Shown here: one piece after another, positions 1-6,193 of the stretch
How the letters are laid out: every line of letters begins with the position of its first letter
Numbering within the stretch: position 1 is the stretch's first letter
NCBI GenBank assembly: GCA_012514545.1
Contig: JAAZAC010000064.1
Span: 1-14,338 of the forward strand
DNA from: Actinomycetales bacterium
Lineage (GTDB): Bacteria; Actinomycetota; Actinomycetes; Actinomycetales; Cellulomonadaceae
Length of the DNA stretch: 14,338 nt
Direction: 5' to 3'
The notes under the pieces: model-generated
Databases searched by the model: none
Told to the model about the DNA's origin: nothing
What the model saw: only the letters and a program-made list of their open reading frames with translations
Made by a program: the position numbers and the translations under genes

Positions 1-393
1 ATGATCCACCGCGCGCTGTTCGGCTCGATCGAGCGGTTCTTCGCGATCCTCGTCGAGCACTACGCGGGCGCGTTCCCCGCCTGGCTGGCCCCGGTGCAGG
101 TGGTCGCCGTGCCCGTGGCGGAGCCGTTCCACGACTACCTGGCCGACGTCGTCGCGCGCCTGCGTGCGGAGGGGATCCGGGCCGAGCTCGACCTCTCGGA
201 CGACAGGTTCGGCAAGAAGATCCGCAACGCCGCGACCCAGAAGGTGCCGTTCGTGCTCATCGCGGGCGGGGACGACGTCGCGGCGGGTGCCGTGTCGTTC
301 CGGTACCGCGACGGGCGCCAGGAGAACGGCGTCCCGGTCGACGAGGCGGTCGCGCGGGTCGTCGAGGCGGTCCGCACGAGGGCGCAGGTGTAG
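1..393 (+). CDS. thrS: Threonyl-tRNA synthetase, C-terminal part (5' end outside window)
   Basis: This is the last 130 residues of threonyl-tRNA synthetase, the cytoplasmic class II enzyme that charges tRNA-Thr. The frame is open from base 1. The first residues, MIHRALFGSIERF, match the class II motif 3 region of ThrRS, whose arginine contacts ATP, so the ATG at base 1 is an internal methionine and not a start. FPAWLAPVQV then leads into the anticodon-binding domain (about residues 30-130), recognisable by GIRAELDLSDDRFGKKIRNA and QKVPFVLIAGGDDV. The stop is TAG at 391-393. The next gene starts two bases later, so the two are very probably co-transcribed. Thr/HIT/pgsA order is the same as I recall from Mycobacterium tuberculosis (Rv2614c-Rv2612c). 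Confidence 0.95.
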   Translation: MIHRALFGSIERFFAILVEHYAGAFPAWLAPVQVVAVPVAEPFHDYLADVVARLRAEGIRAELDLSDDRFGKKIRNAATQKVPFVLIAGGDDVAAGAVSFRYRDGRQENGVPVDEAVARVVEAVRTRAQV

Positions 394-395
394 CG

Positions 396-968
396 GTGGC
401 GGACGACCCCGAGCCCGTCGTCGAGCCGGCCTCCGCGTTCGCCGGGGTCCCCGACGGCCTCGAGCGGCTCTGGACGCCGCACCGCGCGGCGTACCTGGGC
501 GGGGAGAACAAGCCGCTGGGCGAGGGCGCGGACGCCTGCCCGTTCTGCCGGGCCGCGGCCACCGACGACGACGCCGCCCGGCTCGTGGTGGCCCGCGGCG
601 AGCGGGTGTTCGCGCTGCTCAACCTCTACCCGTACAACTCCGGGCACCTCATGGTGCTGCCGTACCGGCACGTGGGCGCGTATCCCGACCTCGACGACGC
701 CGAGACGGTGGAGCTGGCGCGGATGACCCAGACGGCGATGCGCGTGCTCGAGGCCGTCATGCACCCGCACGGGTTCAACCTCGGCATCAACCAGGGCGGC
801 GCGGCCGGCGCCGGGATCGCCGGCCACCTGCACCAGCACGTCGTGCCCCGCTGGGGCGGCGACGCGAACTTCCTGCCGATCATCGCGCGGACCAAGACGC
901 TCCCGGAGCTGCTCGCGGACACGCGGGCGCGCCTCGCGGCCGCCTGGCCCACGGAGGAGGAGGCGTGA
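396..968 (+). CDS. HIT-family protein, probable Ap4A phosphorylase (Rv2613c-like)
   Basis: This 190-residue histidine-triad protein has its active-site motif at 144-148 (H144-L-H146-Q-H148, followed by VV), with the central His of such motifs acting as the nucleophile in nucleotidyl transfer. Other family marks are CPFC at 48-51, the nucleotide-site segment LNLYPYNSGHLMVLPYRHVG, and GFNLGINQGGAAGAGIAGH just before the triad. A gene of this type sits between thrS and pgsA in mycobacteria, where Rv2613c is reported to be a diadenosine tetraphosphate (Ap4A) phosphorylase. I infer the same activity here; a general HIT hydrolase is the alternative. The start is GTG at 396, two bases after the thrS stop, and the stop overlaps the pgsA start as GTGA (965-968). 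Aminoacyl-tRNA synthetases make Ap4A as a by-product, which gives this neighbourhood biochemical sense. Confidence 0.9.
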   Translation: MADDPEPVVEPASAFAGVPDGLERLWTPHRAAYLGGENKPLGEGADACPFCRAAATDDDAARLVVARGERVFALLNLYPYNSGHLMVLPYRHVGAYPDLDDAETVELARMTQTAMRVLEAVMHPHGFNLGINQGGAAGAGIAGHLHQHVVPRWGGDANFLPIIARTKTLPELLADTRARLAAAWPTEEEA

Positions 969-1579
969 TCAGCAAGCTGCGGGACGGCGTCGGGCGGCTC
1001 TTCACGCCGCTCGCGCGGTGGCTGCTGCGCCACGGGGTGTCCCCGGACGCGGTGACGATCGTGGGCACGCTCGGCGTCGTCGTGGCGGCGCTGTGGCTCT
1101 TCCCGCTCGGGTACCTCTTCGCGGGCACGATGGTCTGCTGGTTCTTCGCGATGAGCGACGCCATCGACGGCCTCATGGCCCGGCTGTCCGGCCGGGTCGG
1201 GCCGTGGGGCGCGTTCCTCGACTCCACGCTGGACCGGATCGCCGACGGCGCGATCTTCACGGGCCTCGTGCTCTACCTCGCCGGCCGGGGCGAGGACCCG
1301 CTCGGCGCGGGGCTCGGACTCGCGTGCCTCGTGCTCGGCTCGATCGTGCCGTACGCGCGGGCGCGCGCCGAGGGTCTCGGCATGACCGCGAACGTCGGCA
1401 TCGCGGAGCGTGGCGACCGGCTGACGGCGGCCCTCACCGCGGCCGGGCTCGTCGGCGTCGGGCTGCCGCCGGTCGTGCTCACCATCGTGCTCGGCCTGCT
1501 CGCCGTGGCGAGCGCCGTCACGGTCGTCCAGCGGATGGTGGTGGTGCGCCGGCAGGCGGTCCGGGCGGCGGAGTCGTGA
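965..1579 (+). CDS. pgsA: Phosphatidylinositol phosphate synthase (CDP-alcohol phosphotransferase)
   Basis: This 204-residue integral membrane protein belongs to the CDP-alcohol phosphotransferase family. The full signature D-x2-DG-x2-AR-x8-G-x3-D-x3-D is present: D65, D68, G69, A72, R73, G82, D86 and D90, the residues that bind metal and the CDP moiety. About six hydrophobic segments follow the family pattern (roughly 27-47, 49-64, 94-107, 113-131, 154-168, 169-187). Beside patA and pimA, the expected reaction is CDP-diacylglycerol plus inositol 3-phosphate giving phosphatidylinositol phosphate, the committed step to phosphatidylinositol and PIMs, as for mycobacterial PgsA1. Phosphatidylglycerophosphate synthase is less likely given this context. 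The start is GTG at 965, overlapping the stop of the HIT gene by four bases, which indicates translational coupling. Confidence 0.92.
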   Translation: MISKLRDGVGRLFTPLARWLLRHGVSPDAVTIVGTLGVVVAALWLFPLGYLFAGTMVCWFFAMSDAIDGLMARLSGRVGPWGAFLDSTLDRIADGAIFTGLVLYLAGRGEDPLGAGLGLACLVLGSIVPYARARAEGLGMTANVGIAERGDRLTAALTAAGLVGVGLPPVVLTIVLGLLAVASAVTVVQRMVVVRRQAVRAAES

Positions 1580-1589
1580 GGGCGGTCGC

Positions 1590-2549
1590 GTGAGGCTTCT
1601 CGACCCGGCGCGCGGGACGCTGCTCGCGTTCCGCGTGTTCTCCCGCGCCCCGGAGTGGTTCTCCCGCGGCGTCATGCGCGTCGCCGCCGAGGTCGCCTGG
1701 CTGCTGCACGGCAAGGGCGTGCGCCAGCTCGAGGCCAACCTGCGCCGCGCGCGGCCCGGCGCGAGCCCGCGCGAGATCCGGCGGCTGAGCCGGGAGGGCA
1801 TGCGCACGTACCTGCGCTACTACGCCGAGGCGTTCGTGCTGCCGCGCCTCACCCCGGACCAGATCGACGCGCGGGTGCGCACCGTCGGCGTGCGGGCCCC
1901 GCTCGAGGAGTGCGGCCAGGGTCGGCCGGTCGTCCTCGCCCTCGGCCACCAGGGCAACTGGGATCTCGCCGGCGCGTGGGCGACGGTGCACCTGGCCCCG
2001 GCGACCACGGTCGCGGAGCGGCTCGAGCCGCCCGAGGTCTTCGACGCCTTCGTGCGGATGCGCGAGGCGAACGGGCTGACGATCATCCCGCTCGACAAGG
2101 GGGCCGACGTCTTCCGGCAGCTCGTGCGCGTGGCCCGGCGGGGGAACGTCCTCGTCCCGCTGCTGGGGGACCGCGACCTCACGTCGCGCGGGGTCGAGGT
2201 CACGCTGCTCGGCGAGCGCGCGCGGGTCGCCGCGGGCCCGGCCGCCCTCGCCGTCGCCACGGGCGCGATGCTCGTCCCGACGCTGCTGCGGCACGAGCGG
2301 ATCCACGGGGTGCGCCGCCGGGTCGCGGGCTCGCCGTGGGGGCTCGTCGTGACCTTCGCGCCCCCGGTCCGTCCCGACCCCGACCTGCCCCGCACCGAGC
2401 AGGTGCGCGCGCTCACGCAGGCGTGGGTGGACGTGCTGGGCGCGGACATCGCCGAGCACCCCACGCACTGGCACATGCTGCAGAAGGTGTTCGTCGCCGA
2501 CCTCGACCCGGACCGCTACGCCGCGACCGTCGCGCAGGAGGTGTCGTGA
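1590..2549 (+). CDS. patA: Phosphatidylinositol mannoside acyltransferase (PatA-like)
   Basis: This 319-residue protein belongs to the lysophospholipid acyltransferase/LpxL superfamily. The catalytic H-x4-D motif is seen at H120-Q-G-N-W-D125. It is followed by PLLGDRDLTSRGVEVTLLGE (190-209), where E203 may be the conserved acidic partner of the His; that assignment is by family analogy. The mycobacterial homologue (Rv2611c, PatA) transfers palmitate from acyl-CoA to the 6-position of the mannose of PIM at the cytoplasmic face of the membrane. I see no clear N-terminal signal, only a hydrophobic or amphipathic stretch. The GTG start at 1590 lies ten bases after the pgsA stop and is preceded by GAGGGCGG (1578-1585). 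The stop overlaps the pimA start by four bases (GTGA, 2546-2549). It is one enzyme of the PIM pathway encoded by this operon. Confidence 0.92.
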   Translation: MRLLDPARGTLLAFRVFSRAPEWFSRGVMRVAAEVAWLLHGKGVRQLEANLRRARPGASPREIRRLSREGMRTYLRYYAEAFVLPRLTPDQIDARVRTVGVRAPLEECGQGRPVVLALGHQGNWDLAGAWATVHLAPATTVAERLEPPEVFDAFVRMREANGLTIIPLDKGADVFRQLVRVARRGNVLVPLLGDRDLTSRGVEVTLLGERARVAAGPAALAVATGAMLVPTLLRHERIHGVRRRVAGSPWGLVVTFAPPVRPDPDLPRTEQVRALTQAWVDVLGADIAEHPTHWHMLQKVFVADLDPDRYAATVAQEVS

Positions 2550-3745
2550 GCCTCGAGCCGCTGCGGGTGGGCATCGTGTGCCCCTACTCCTTCGACGTGC
2601 CCGGCGGGGTCCAGTTCCACGTGCGGGACCTCGCCGAGGCGCTCGAGCAGCGGGGGCACACCGTGAACGTGCTCGCGCCCGCGGACGAGGAGACGCCCCT
2701 GCCGGACTACATCACCCCGGCCGGCCGGGCCGTGCCGGTCCGCTACAACGGGTCCGTCGCGCGGATGACCTTCGGCCCGATGAGCGCCCGGCGGGTGCGC
2801 CGCTGGCTGACGGCCGGGGACTTCGACATCCTCCACCTGCACGAGCCGGTGACGCCGAGCCTCGGCATGCTCGCGCTGTGGGTGGCGACGGGGCCCATCG
2901 TGGCGACGTTCCACACCGCCCTGCTGCGCTCGCGCGCCCTGCAGGTGGCGCACCCGATCGTGCGGCCCAGCCTCGAGAAGATCGCCGCCCGCATCGCCGT
3001 CTCGGAGGACGCGCGGCGCACGCTCGTCGACCACCTCGGGGGCGACGCCGTCGTCATCCCCAACGGGGTCTACGTCGACGCGTTCGCGGCGGCCGAGGCC
3101 GACCCGCGCTGGACGGGCACGCCCGAGCGGCCCACGGTGGCGTTCCTGGGCCGGCTCGACGAGCCGCGCAAGGGGCTGCCGGTCCTCACGGCGGCGATCC
3201 CGGCGGTGCTCGAGGCGATCCCCGGGGCGCGGTTCCTCGTCGCCGGTCGGGGCGACACGGGCGCTGAGGAGTGCCGGGCCGCGCTGGGCGAGCACGCCGC
3301 GGCGGTCGAGTTCCTCGGCGGGATCTCCGACGAGGACAAGGCGCGGCTGCTGTCGTCCGTCGACGTCTACTGCGCGCCGCACACCGGCGGCGAGAGCTTC
3401 GGCATCGTGCTCGTCGAGGCCATGAGCGCGGGCGCCACGGTGGTGGCGAGCGACCTGGGCGCGTTCCGCCGGGTGCTCGACGACGGCGAGGCGGGCGTCC
3501 TGTTCCCCAACGGGGACAGCGCGCGGCTCGCCGAGACGCTCGTGCGCGTCCTGCGCGACCCCGACCTGCGACGGGAGCGGGCCGAGCGTGCGCGGTCGGT
3601 CGTGCGCCGCTACGACTGGTCCGTCGTGACCGAGCAGGTGCTCACGGTCTACGAGACGGTGCTGTCCGGCGGGCCGCGCGTCCGCGTGGGCGAGGACCCG
3701 TCGTCGCGGCGGCCTGGGGTGCCGGGGGAGGTGACCCCGCCATGA
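2546..3745 (+). CDS. pimA: Phosphatidyl-myo-inositol alpha-mannosyltransferase PimA (GT4)
   Basis: This 399-residue GT-B fold glycosyltransferase of family GT4 transfers the first mannose from GDP-mannose to the 2-position of phosphatidylinositol at the inner face of the membrane. Visible marks are the N-terminal glycine loop DVPGGVQFH (17-25), HLHEP (97-101), H123 in TFHTA (matching the catalytic-site His118 of the M. smegmatis enzyme), R203 and K209 in GRLDEPRKG (matching Arg196 and Lys202, which bind the diphosphate), and the E-x7-E motif E283-SFGIVLV-E291. Length is normal for the family; the last 25 or so residues are a Pro/Gly-rich tail. The start is GTG at 2546, overlapping the patA stop, with AGGAGG at 2536-2541 as ribosome binding site. 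The stop overlaps the next start as ATGA (3742-3745). Confidence 0.95.
   Translation: MSLEPLRVGIVCPYSFDVPGGVQFHVRDLAEALEQRGHTVNVLAPADEETPLPDYITPAGRAVPVRYNGSVARMTFGPMSARRVRRWLTAGDFDILHLHEPVTPSLGMLALWVATGPIVATFHTALLRSRALQVAHPIVRPSLEKIAARIAVSEDARRTLVDHLGGDAVVIPNGVYVDAFAAAEADPRWTGTPERPTVAFLGRLDEPRKGLPVLTAAIPAVLEAIPGARFLVAGRGDTGAEECRAALGEHAAAVEFLGGISDEDKARLLSSVDVYCAPHTGGESFGIVLVEAMSAGATVVASDLGAFRRVLDDGEAGVLFPNGDSARLAETLVRVLRDPDLRRERAERARSVVRRYDWSVVTEQVLTVYETVLSGGPRVRVGEDPSSRRPGVPGEVTPP
3727..3734 (+). promoter_or_regulatory. Strong ribosome binding site inside the end of pimA
   Basis: GGAGGTGA is fully complementary to the 16S anti-Shine-Dalgarno sequence and ends seven bases before the ATG at 3742. 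It lies inside the last codons of pimA and fixes the start of the LemA-like gene. It is the best such site I noticed in the window, so this gene is probably translated well rather than being an incidental tail of the operon. Confidence 0.75.
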
Positions 3746-4380
3746 CGTGGTCGGAGGCGACGCTGCTCGCCGCGGTCCTCCTGCTGCTCCTCCTGTGGGC
3801 GGTGTGGGTGGTCGCCAGCCGGCTCGACAGGCTGCACCGCAAGGTCGCGACCTCGCGGGCGGCGCTAGAGAACCAGCTCGTGCGGCGCGCCTCGGCGGCG
3901 GCGGAGCTGGCGGCGTCGGGCCTCCTGGACCCCGTGAGCTCCGTGCTCGTGGGGGAGGCGGCCTGGGCGGCGCTCGCCGCGGGCGGGCACGGCCGCGCCG
4001 AGCTGGTCGCCGCGCTGCCCGACCTGGACCGCCTCCTCGGCGGGGAGCAGGCCGACGATCGCGACGCCCCGCTGGCGCGCGACCTGGCCGAGAGCGAGCT
4101 GTCGCGCACGATGCGCGAGGCGTTGTCGGACGACGAGGAGGTCGCCCAGATGCGGGCGAACCCCGCCGGGCGGGAGCTCGTCGACGCGCTGGTGGCCGCC
4201 TGGTACCGCGTGCAGCTCGCGCGGCGCTTCCACAACGAGGCGGTCGCACAGACGCAGCGGGTCCGCCGCAAGACGCTCGTCCGCCTGCTGCGCCTGCACG
4301 GGCACGCCCCGATGCCGCAGACCGTGGAGATCGACGACGACTGGTCCGACGCGCTCCAGCGCGTCGCGCTCGAGCGGTAA
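3742..4380 (+). CDS. Membrane-anchored LemA-like protein at end of PIM operon, function unknown
   Basis: This is a 212-residue protein with one N-terminal transmembrane helix (about 7-25, very leucine-rich) followed by an almost entirely helical, charged soluble part. The order resembles LemA proteins: the helix is followed by RLDRLHRKVATSRAALENQL and VRRASAAAELA (27-56), like the LemA segment in which a long helix carries paired Leu/Arg and a QLKRR-type motif. A C-terminal helix, RVQLARRFHNEAVAQT (156-171), recalls LemA's RxxFARxxYNDAV. The resemblance is by eye and weak. ATG at 3742 is chosen because it overlaps the pimA stop and follows a near-perfect ribosome binding site. In M. tuberculosis I recall that the gene after pimA (Rv2609c) is annotated as a membrane protein with a MutT signature; this protein has no Nudix box. 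Position suggests a link to PIM synthesis or its membrane site, but no function can be read. Confidence 0.8.
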   Translation: MTWSEATLLAAVLLLLLLWAVWVVASRLDRLHRKVATSRAALENQLVRRASAAAELAASGLLDPVSSVLVGEAAWAALAAGGHGRAELVAALPDLDRLLGGEQADDRDAPLARDLAESELSRTMREALSDDEEVAQMRANPAGRELVDALVAAWYRVQLARRFHNEAVAQTQRVRRKTLVRLLRLHGHAPMPQTVEIDDDWSDALQRVALER

Positions 4381-4393
4381 CCGCCCCCGGCGT

Positions 4394-4414
4394 CCGAGGG
4401 GGAAAACGCCTCGG
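4394..4414 (+). terminator. Small hairpin after the PIM operon, possible terminator
   Basis: CCGAGG (4394-4399) can pair with CCTCGG (4409-4414) around a nine-base loop containing AAAA, 14 bases after the stop of the LemA-like gene. There is no T-tract and the stem is only six pairs, so it could equally be a chance structure or part of the pdxS control region. It lies just before a candidate promoter, which is where a terminator would be expected. Confidence 0.3.
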
Positions 4415-4435
4415 GGACCTCCGGGGCCCGGCGAC

Positions 4436-4441
4436 TAGGAT
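4436..4441 (+). promoter_or_regulatory. Candidate -10 element of the pdxS promoter
   Basis: TAGGAT fits the actinobacterial sigma70-type -10 pattern TANNNT and is the same hexamer as in front of pdxT (7514-7519). No convincing -35 is seen (GGGGAC lies at the 17-base spacing). A start near 4448 would give pdxS a leader of about 90 bases. I see no riboswitch-like structure in that leader. The whole gap 4381-4536 is 156 bases. Confidence 0.45.
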
Positions 4442-4536
4442 TGGCAGCACCGCCGTCGGTCGCCTCCGGGCGGGTTCCTGCGGCGAGACGAGCAGCGCGC
4501 AGGAGCGCGACACCCACCACCGACCGAGGGACAGAC

Positions 4537-5427
4537 GTGAGCGAGAACGTGATCGGCACCGCGAAGGTCAAGCGGGGGATGGCCGAGATGCTCAAGGGCG
4601 GCGTCATCATGGACGTCGTCACGCCCGAGCAGGCGAAGATCGCCGAGGACGCCGGGGCGGTCGCCGTCATGGCCCTCGAGCGCGTGCCCGCGGACATCCG
4701 CGCCCAGGGCGGCGTCGCCCGGATGAGCGACCCCGACCTCATCCAGGGGATCATCGACGCCGTCTCGATCCCGGTCATGGCCAAGGCGCGGATCGGCCAC
4801 TTCGTCGAGGCGCAGGTGCTGCAGGCCCTCGGCGTCGACTACATCGACGAGTCCGAGGTGCTCACGCCGGCGGACTACAGCCACCACATCGACAAGTGGG
4901 CGTTCACGGTGCCGTTCGTGTGCGGCGCCACGAACCTCGGCGAGGCCCTGCGGCGCATCACCGAGGGCGCGGCGATGATCCGGTCCAAGGGCGAGGCGGG
5001 CACCGGCGACGTCTCCAACGCCACGACGCACATGCGGCAGATCCGGGACGAGATCCGCCGCCTGACGTCGCTGCCGGAGGACGAGCTCTACGTCGCCGCC
5101 AAGGAGCTGGGGGCGCCGTACGACCTCGTCAAGGAGGTCGCGGAGACCGGCAAGCTCCCCGTGGTGCTCTTCACGGCGGGCGGCATCGCCACCCCGGCCG
5201 ACGCGGCGATGATGATGCAGCTCGGGGCCGAGGGCGTGTTCGTCGGCTCGGGCATCTTCAAGTCGGGCGACCCGGCCAAGCGCGCCGCCGCGATCGTCAA
5301 GGCCACGACGTTCTACGACGACCCGAAGGTCATCGCCGAGGTGTCCCGCGGGCTCGGCGAGGCCATGGTCGGCATCAACGTCGAGGACGTGCCGGAGCCG
5401 CACCGGCTCGCCGAACGCGGCTGGTGA
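4537..5427 (+). CDS. pdxS: Pyridoxal 5'-phosphate synthase, PdxS subunit
   Basis: This 296-residue (beta/alpha)8-barrel protein is the synthase half of the deoxyxylulose-5-phosphate-independent vitamin B6 pathway. It builds PLP from ribose 5-phosphate, glyceraldehyde 3-phosphate and ammonia supplied by PdxT, in a 12+12 complex. Key residues are in place relative to B. subtilis numbering (offset +2): D26 in GGVIMDVVTP, K83 in VMAKARIGH (the lysine that binds the sugar) and K151 in IRSKGEAGTGD (the second lysine that carries the intermediate). The phosphate-site glycines GGIATPADA and GVFVGSGIFKS are also present. Length is normal. The start is GTG at 4537, preceded by GAGGGA, and the N-terminus VIGTAKVKRGMAEM aligns with known PdxS. 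The stop overlaps the start of the Nudix gene as GTGA (5424-5427). Its glutaminase partner is about 2.1 kb downstream rather than adjacent. Confidence 0.97.
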   Translation: MSENVIGTAKVKRGMAEMLKGGVIMDVVTPEQAKIAEDAGAVAVMALERVPADIRAQGGVARMSDPDLIQGIIDAVSIPVMAKARIGHFVEAQVLQALGVDYIDESEVLTPADYSHHIDKWAFTVPFVCGATNLGEALRRITEGAAMIRSKGEAGTGDVSNATTHMRQIRDEIRRLTSLPEDELYVAAKELGAPYDLVKEVAETGKLPVVLFTAGGIATPADAAMMMQLGAEGVFVGSGIFKSGDPAKRAAAIVKATTFYDDPKVIAEVSRGLGEAMVGINVEDVPEPHRLAERGW

Positions 5428-6068
5428 CCGACGGGGGCGCGCCGGCGGACGGGGCCGACCCCGCCGCGGCCCGTCCGCGCGTCGGCGAGCGCGGCCCCAC
5501 CGCGATCGGCGTCACGCAGCTCGGCCCGGACTGGGTGCCGGGCCCGGACGGCGTGCTCTTCCGCCGGGGCGCCCGCCTGATCCTGCTCGACGACGCCGAG
5601 CGCGTGCTCATGGTGCTGGGGCACGACGTCGACAACCCCTCCCGCCACTGGTGGTTCACGCCCGGCGGCGGCATCGACGCGGGCGAGGCGGCGGTCGACG
5701 CCGCGGTGCGCGAGCTGCGGGAGGAGACCGGGCTCGTCGTCGACCCGGCCGACGTCGTCGGGCCGGTGGCCACGCGGTCCGCGGTCTTCGACTTCCAGCG
5801 CCAGGCGGTGCGCCAGGACGAGGAGTTCTTCCTCGCGCGCCTCGACGCGCCCGCGCCGCTCGTCACCGACGGCTGGACCGACGTCGAGCGCACCTTCATG
5901 GACGACGTGCGCTGGTGGGACCTCGAGGCGCTCGATCGCGTCGAGGTGGAGGTCTTCCCCGCGGGGTTCGTCGCCCTGGTGCGCGACCTGCTCGACGGGT
6001 GGGACGGCGTCGTGCGGCGGCTGCCGGACGAGCGCGAGGGTTCGGCCGCGGCGCGGGCTCAGGGCTGA
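5424..6068 (+). CDS. Nudix hydrolase coupled to pdxS
   Basis: This 214-residue protein has a complete Nudix box, G-x5-E-x7-REUxEExGU: G82 GIDAG E88, then R96-E97-L98-x-E100-E101-x-G103-L104. These are the residues that coordinate the metal and catalyse hydrolysis of a nucleoside diphosphate linked to another moiety. Before the box, WWFTPGGGIDAGE (76-88) is a typical entry strand. After it, DEEFFLARLDAP and a tail ending in an Ala/Arg-rich stretch complete the domain. The first 40 or so residues are probably disordered (Ala, Asp, Pro, Gly rich). The substrate cannot be told from sequence. The GTG start at 5424 overlaps the pdxS stop by four bases, so translation is probably coupled. The upstream sequence shows no good ribosome binding site, and a start inside the N-terminal stretch is possible. 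A hairpin follows 21 bases after the stop. Confidence 0.9.
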   Translation: MTDGGAPADGADPAAARPRVGERGPTAIGVTQLGPDWVPGPDGVLFRRGARLILLDDAERVLMVLGHDVDNPSRHWWFTPGGGIDAGEAAVDAAVRELREETGLVVDPADVVGPVATRSAVFDFQRQAVRQDEEFFLARLDAPAPLVTDGWTDVERTFMDDVRWWDLEALDRVEVEVFPAGFVALVRDLLDGWDGVVRRLPDEREGSAAARAQG

Positions 6069-6089
6069 CCGCGGCCCCCGCCGGCCCCG

Positions 6090-6108
6090 CCTCCGCGCGG
6101 CGCGGAGG
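6090..6108 (+). terminator. GC hairpin after the pdxS-Nudix pair
   Basis: CCTCCGCG (6090-6097) and CGCGGAGG (6101-6108) form a perfect eight-pair stem with a three-base CGG loop. There is no T-tract, as is common for actinobacterial terminators. Its position between the Nudix stop and the operator/promoter region of the next gene supports a terminator closing the pdxS transcript. Confidence 0.5.
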
Positions 6109-6113
6109 ACATC

Positions 6114-6129
6114 CGTACCGATCGGTACG
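6114..6129. promoter_or_regulatory. Perfect 16-bp palindrome, candidate distal operator of aminotransferase gene
   Basis: CGTACCGATCGGTACG reads the same on both strands and contains GTAC-N6-GTAC. A second copy of the same arrangement lies 33 bases downstream, about three helical turns. Within the 21-base frames starting at 6112 and 6145 the shared pattern is TCCGTAC-N6-GTAC-N-CA. This geometry suits a dimeric repressor such as a TetR-family protein, but no regulator gene is in the window, so the class is a guess. Confidence 0.6.
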
Positions 6130-6147
6130 CACACCGGGGCGATTTCC

Positions 6148-6161
6148 GTACTGGTGAGTAC
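6148..6161. promoter_or_regulatory. Second GTAC-N6-GTAC site, candidate proximal operator over the -35
   Basis: GTACTGGTGAGTAC has five-base inverted arms (GTACT/AGTAC) and the same flanks, TCC before and ACA after, as the palindrome at 6114-6129. It overlaps the left end of the likely -35 element (6159-6164), so a protein bound here would block RNA polymerase, which points to repression. Confidence 0.55.
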
Positions 6162-6187
6162 ACAATGCGGCGCGCGCCCGCTAGGTT
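6159..6187 (+). promoter_or_regulatory. Promoter of the aminotransferase gene, leaderless type
   Basis: The -35 is TACACA (6159-6164), followed by a 17-base spacer and the -10 TAGGTT (6182-6187). Only six bases (CACCCC) separate the -10 from the ATG at 6194, so transcription should start at or within a base of the start codon. No ribosome binding site is present, as expected for a leaderless message, which is common in actinobacteria. Confidence 0.6.
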
Positions 6188-6193
6188 CACCCC

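Noticed and set aside
1..3. ATG at the first base as a gene start
   Set aside because: The encoded MIHRALFGS is the internal motif 3 of threonyl-tRNA synthetase, so the gene begins outside the window.
1018..1593. Second plus-strand frame overlapping pgsA
   Set aside because: It is an Arg/Gly-rich shadow frame without recognisable motifs. The pgsA frame carries the complete CDP-alcohol phosphotransferase signature.
4381..4536. Riboswitch or other structured leader upstream of pdxS
   Set aside because: Only one short six-pair hairpin was found, and it lies upstream of the probable transcription start. No known riboswitch pattern was recognised.
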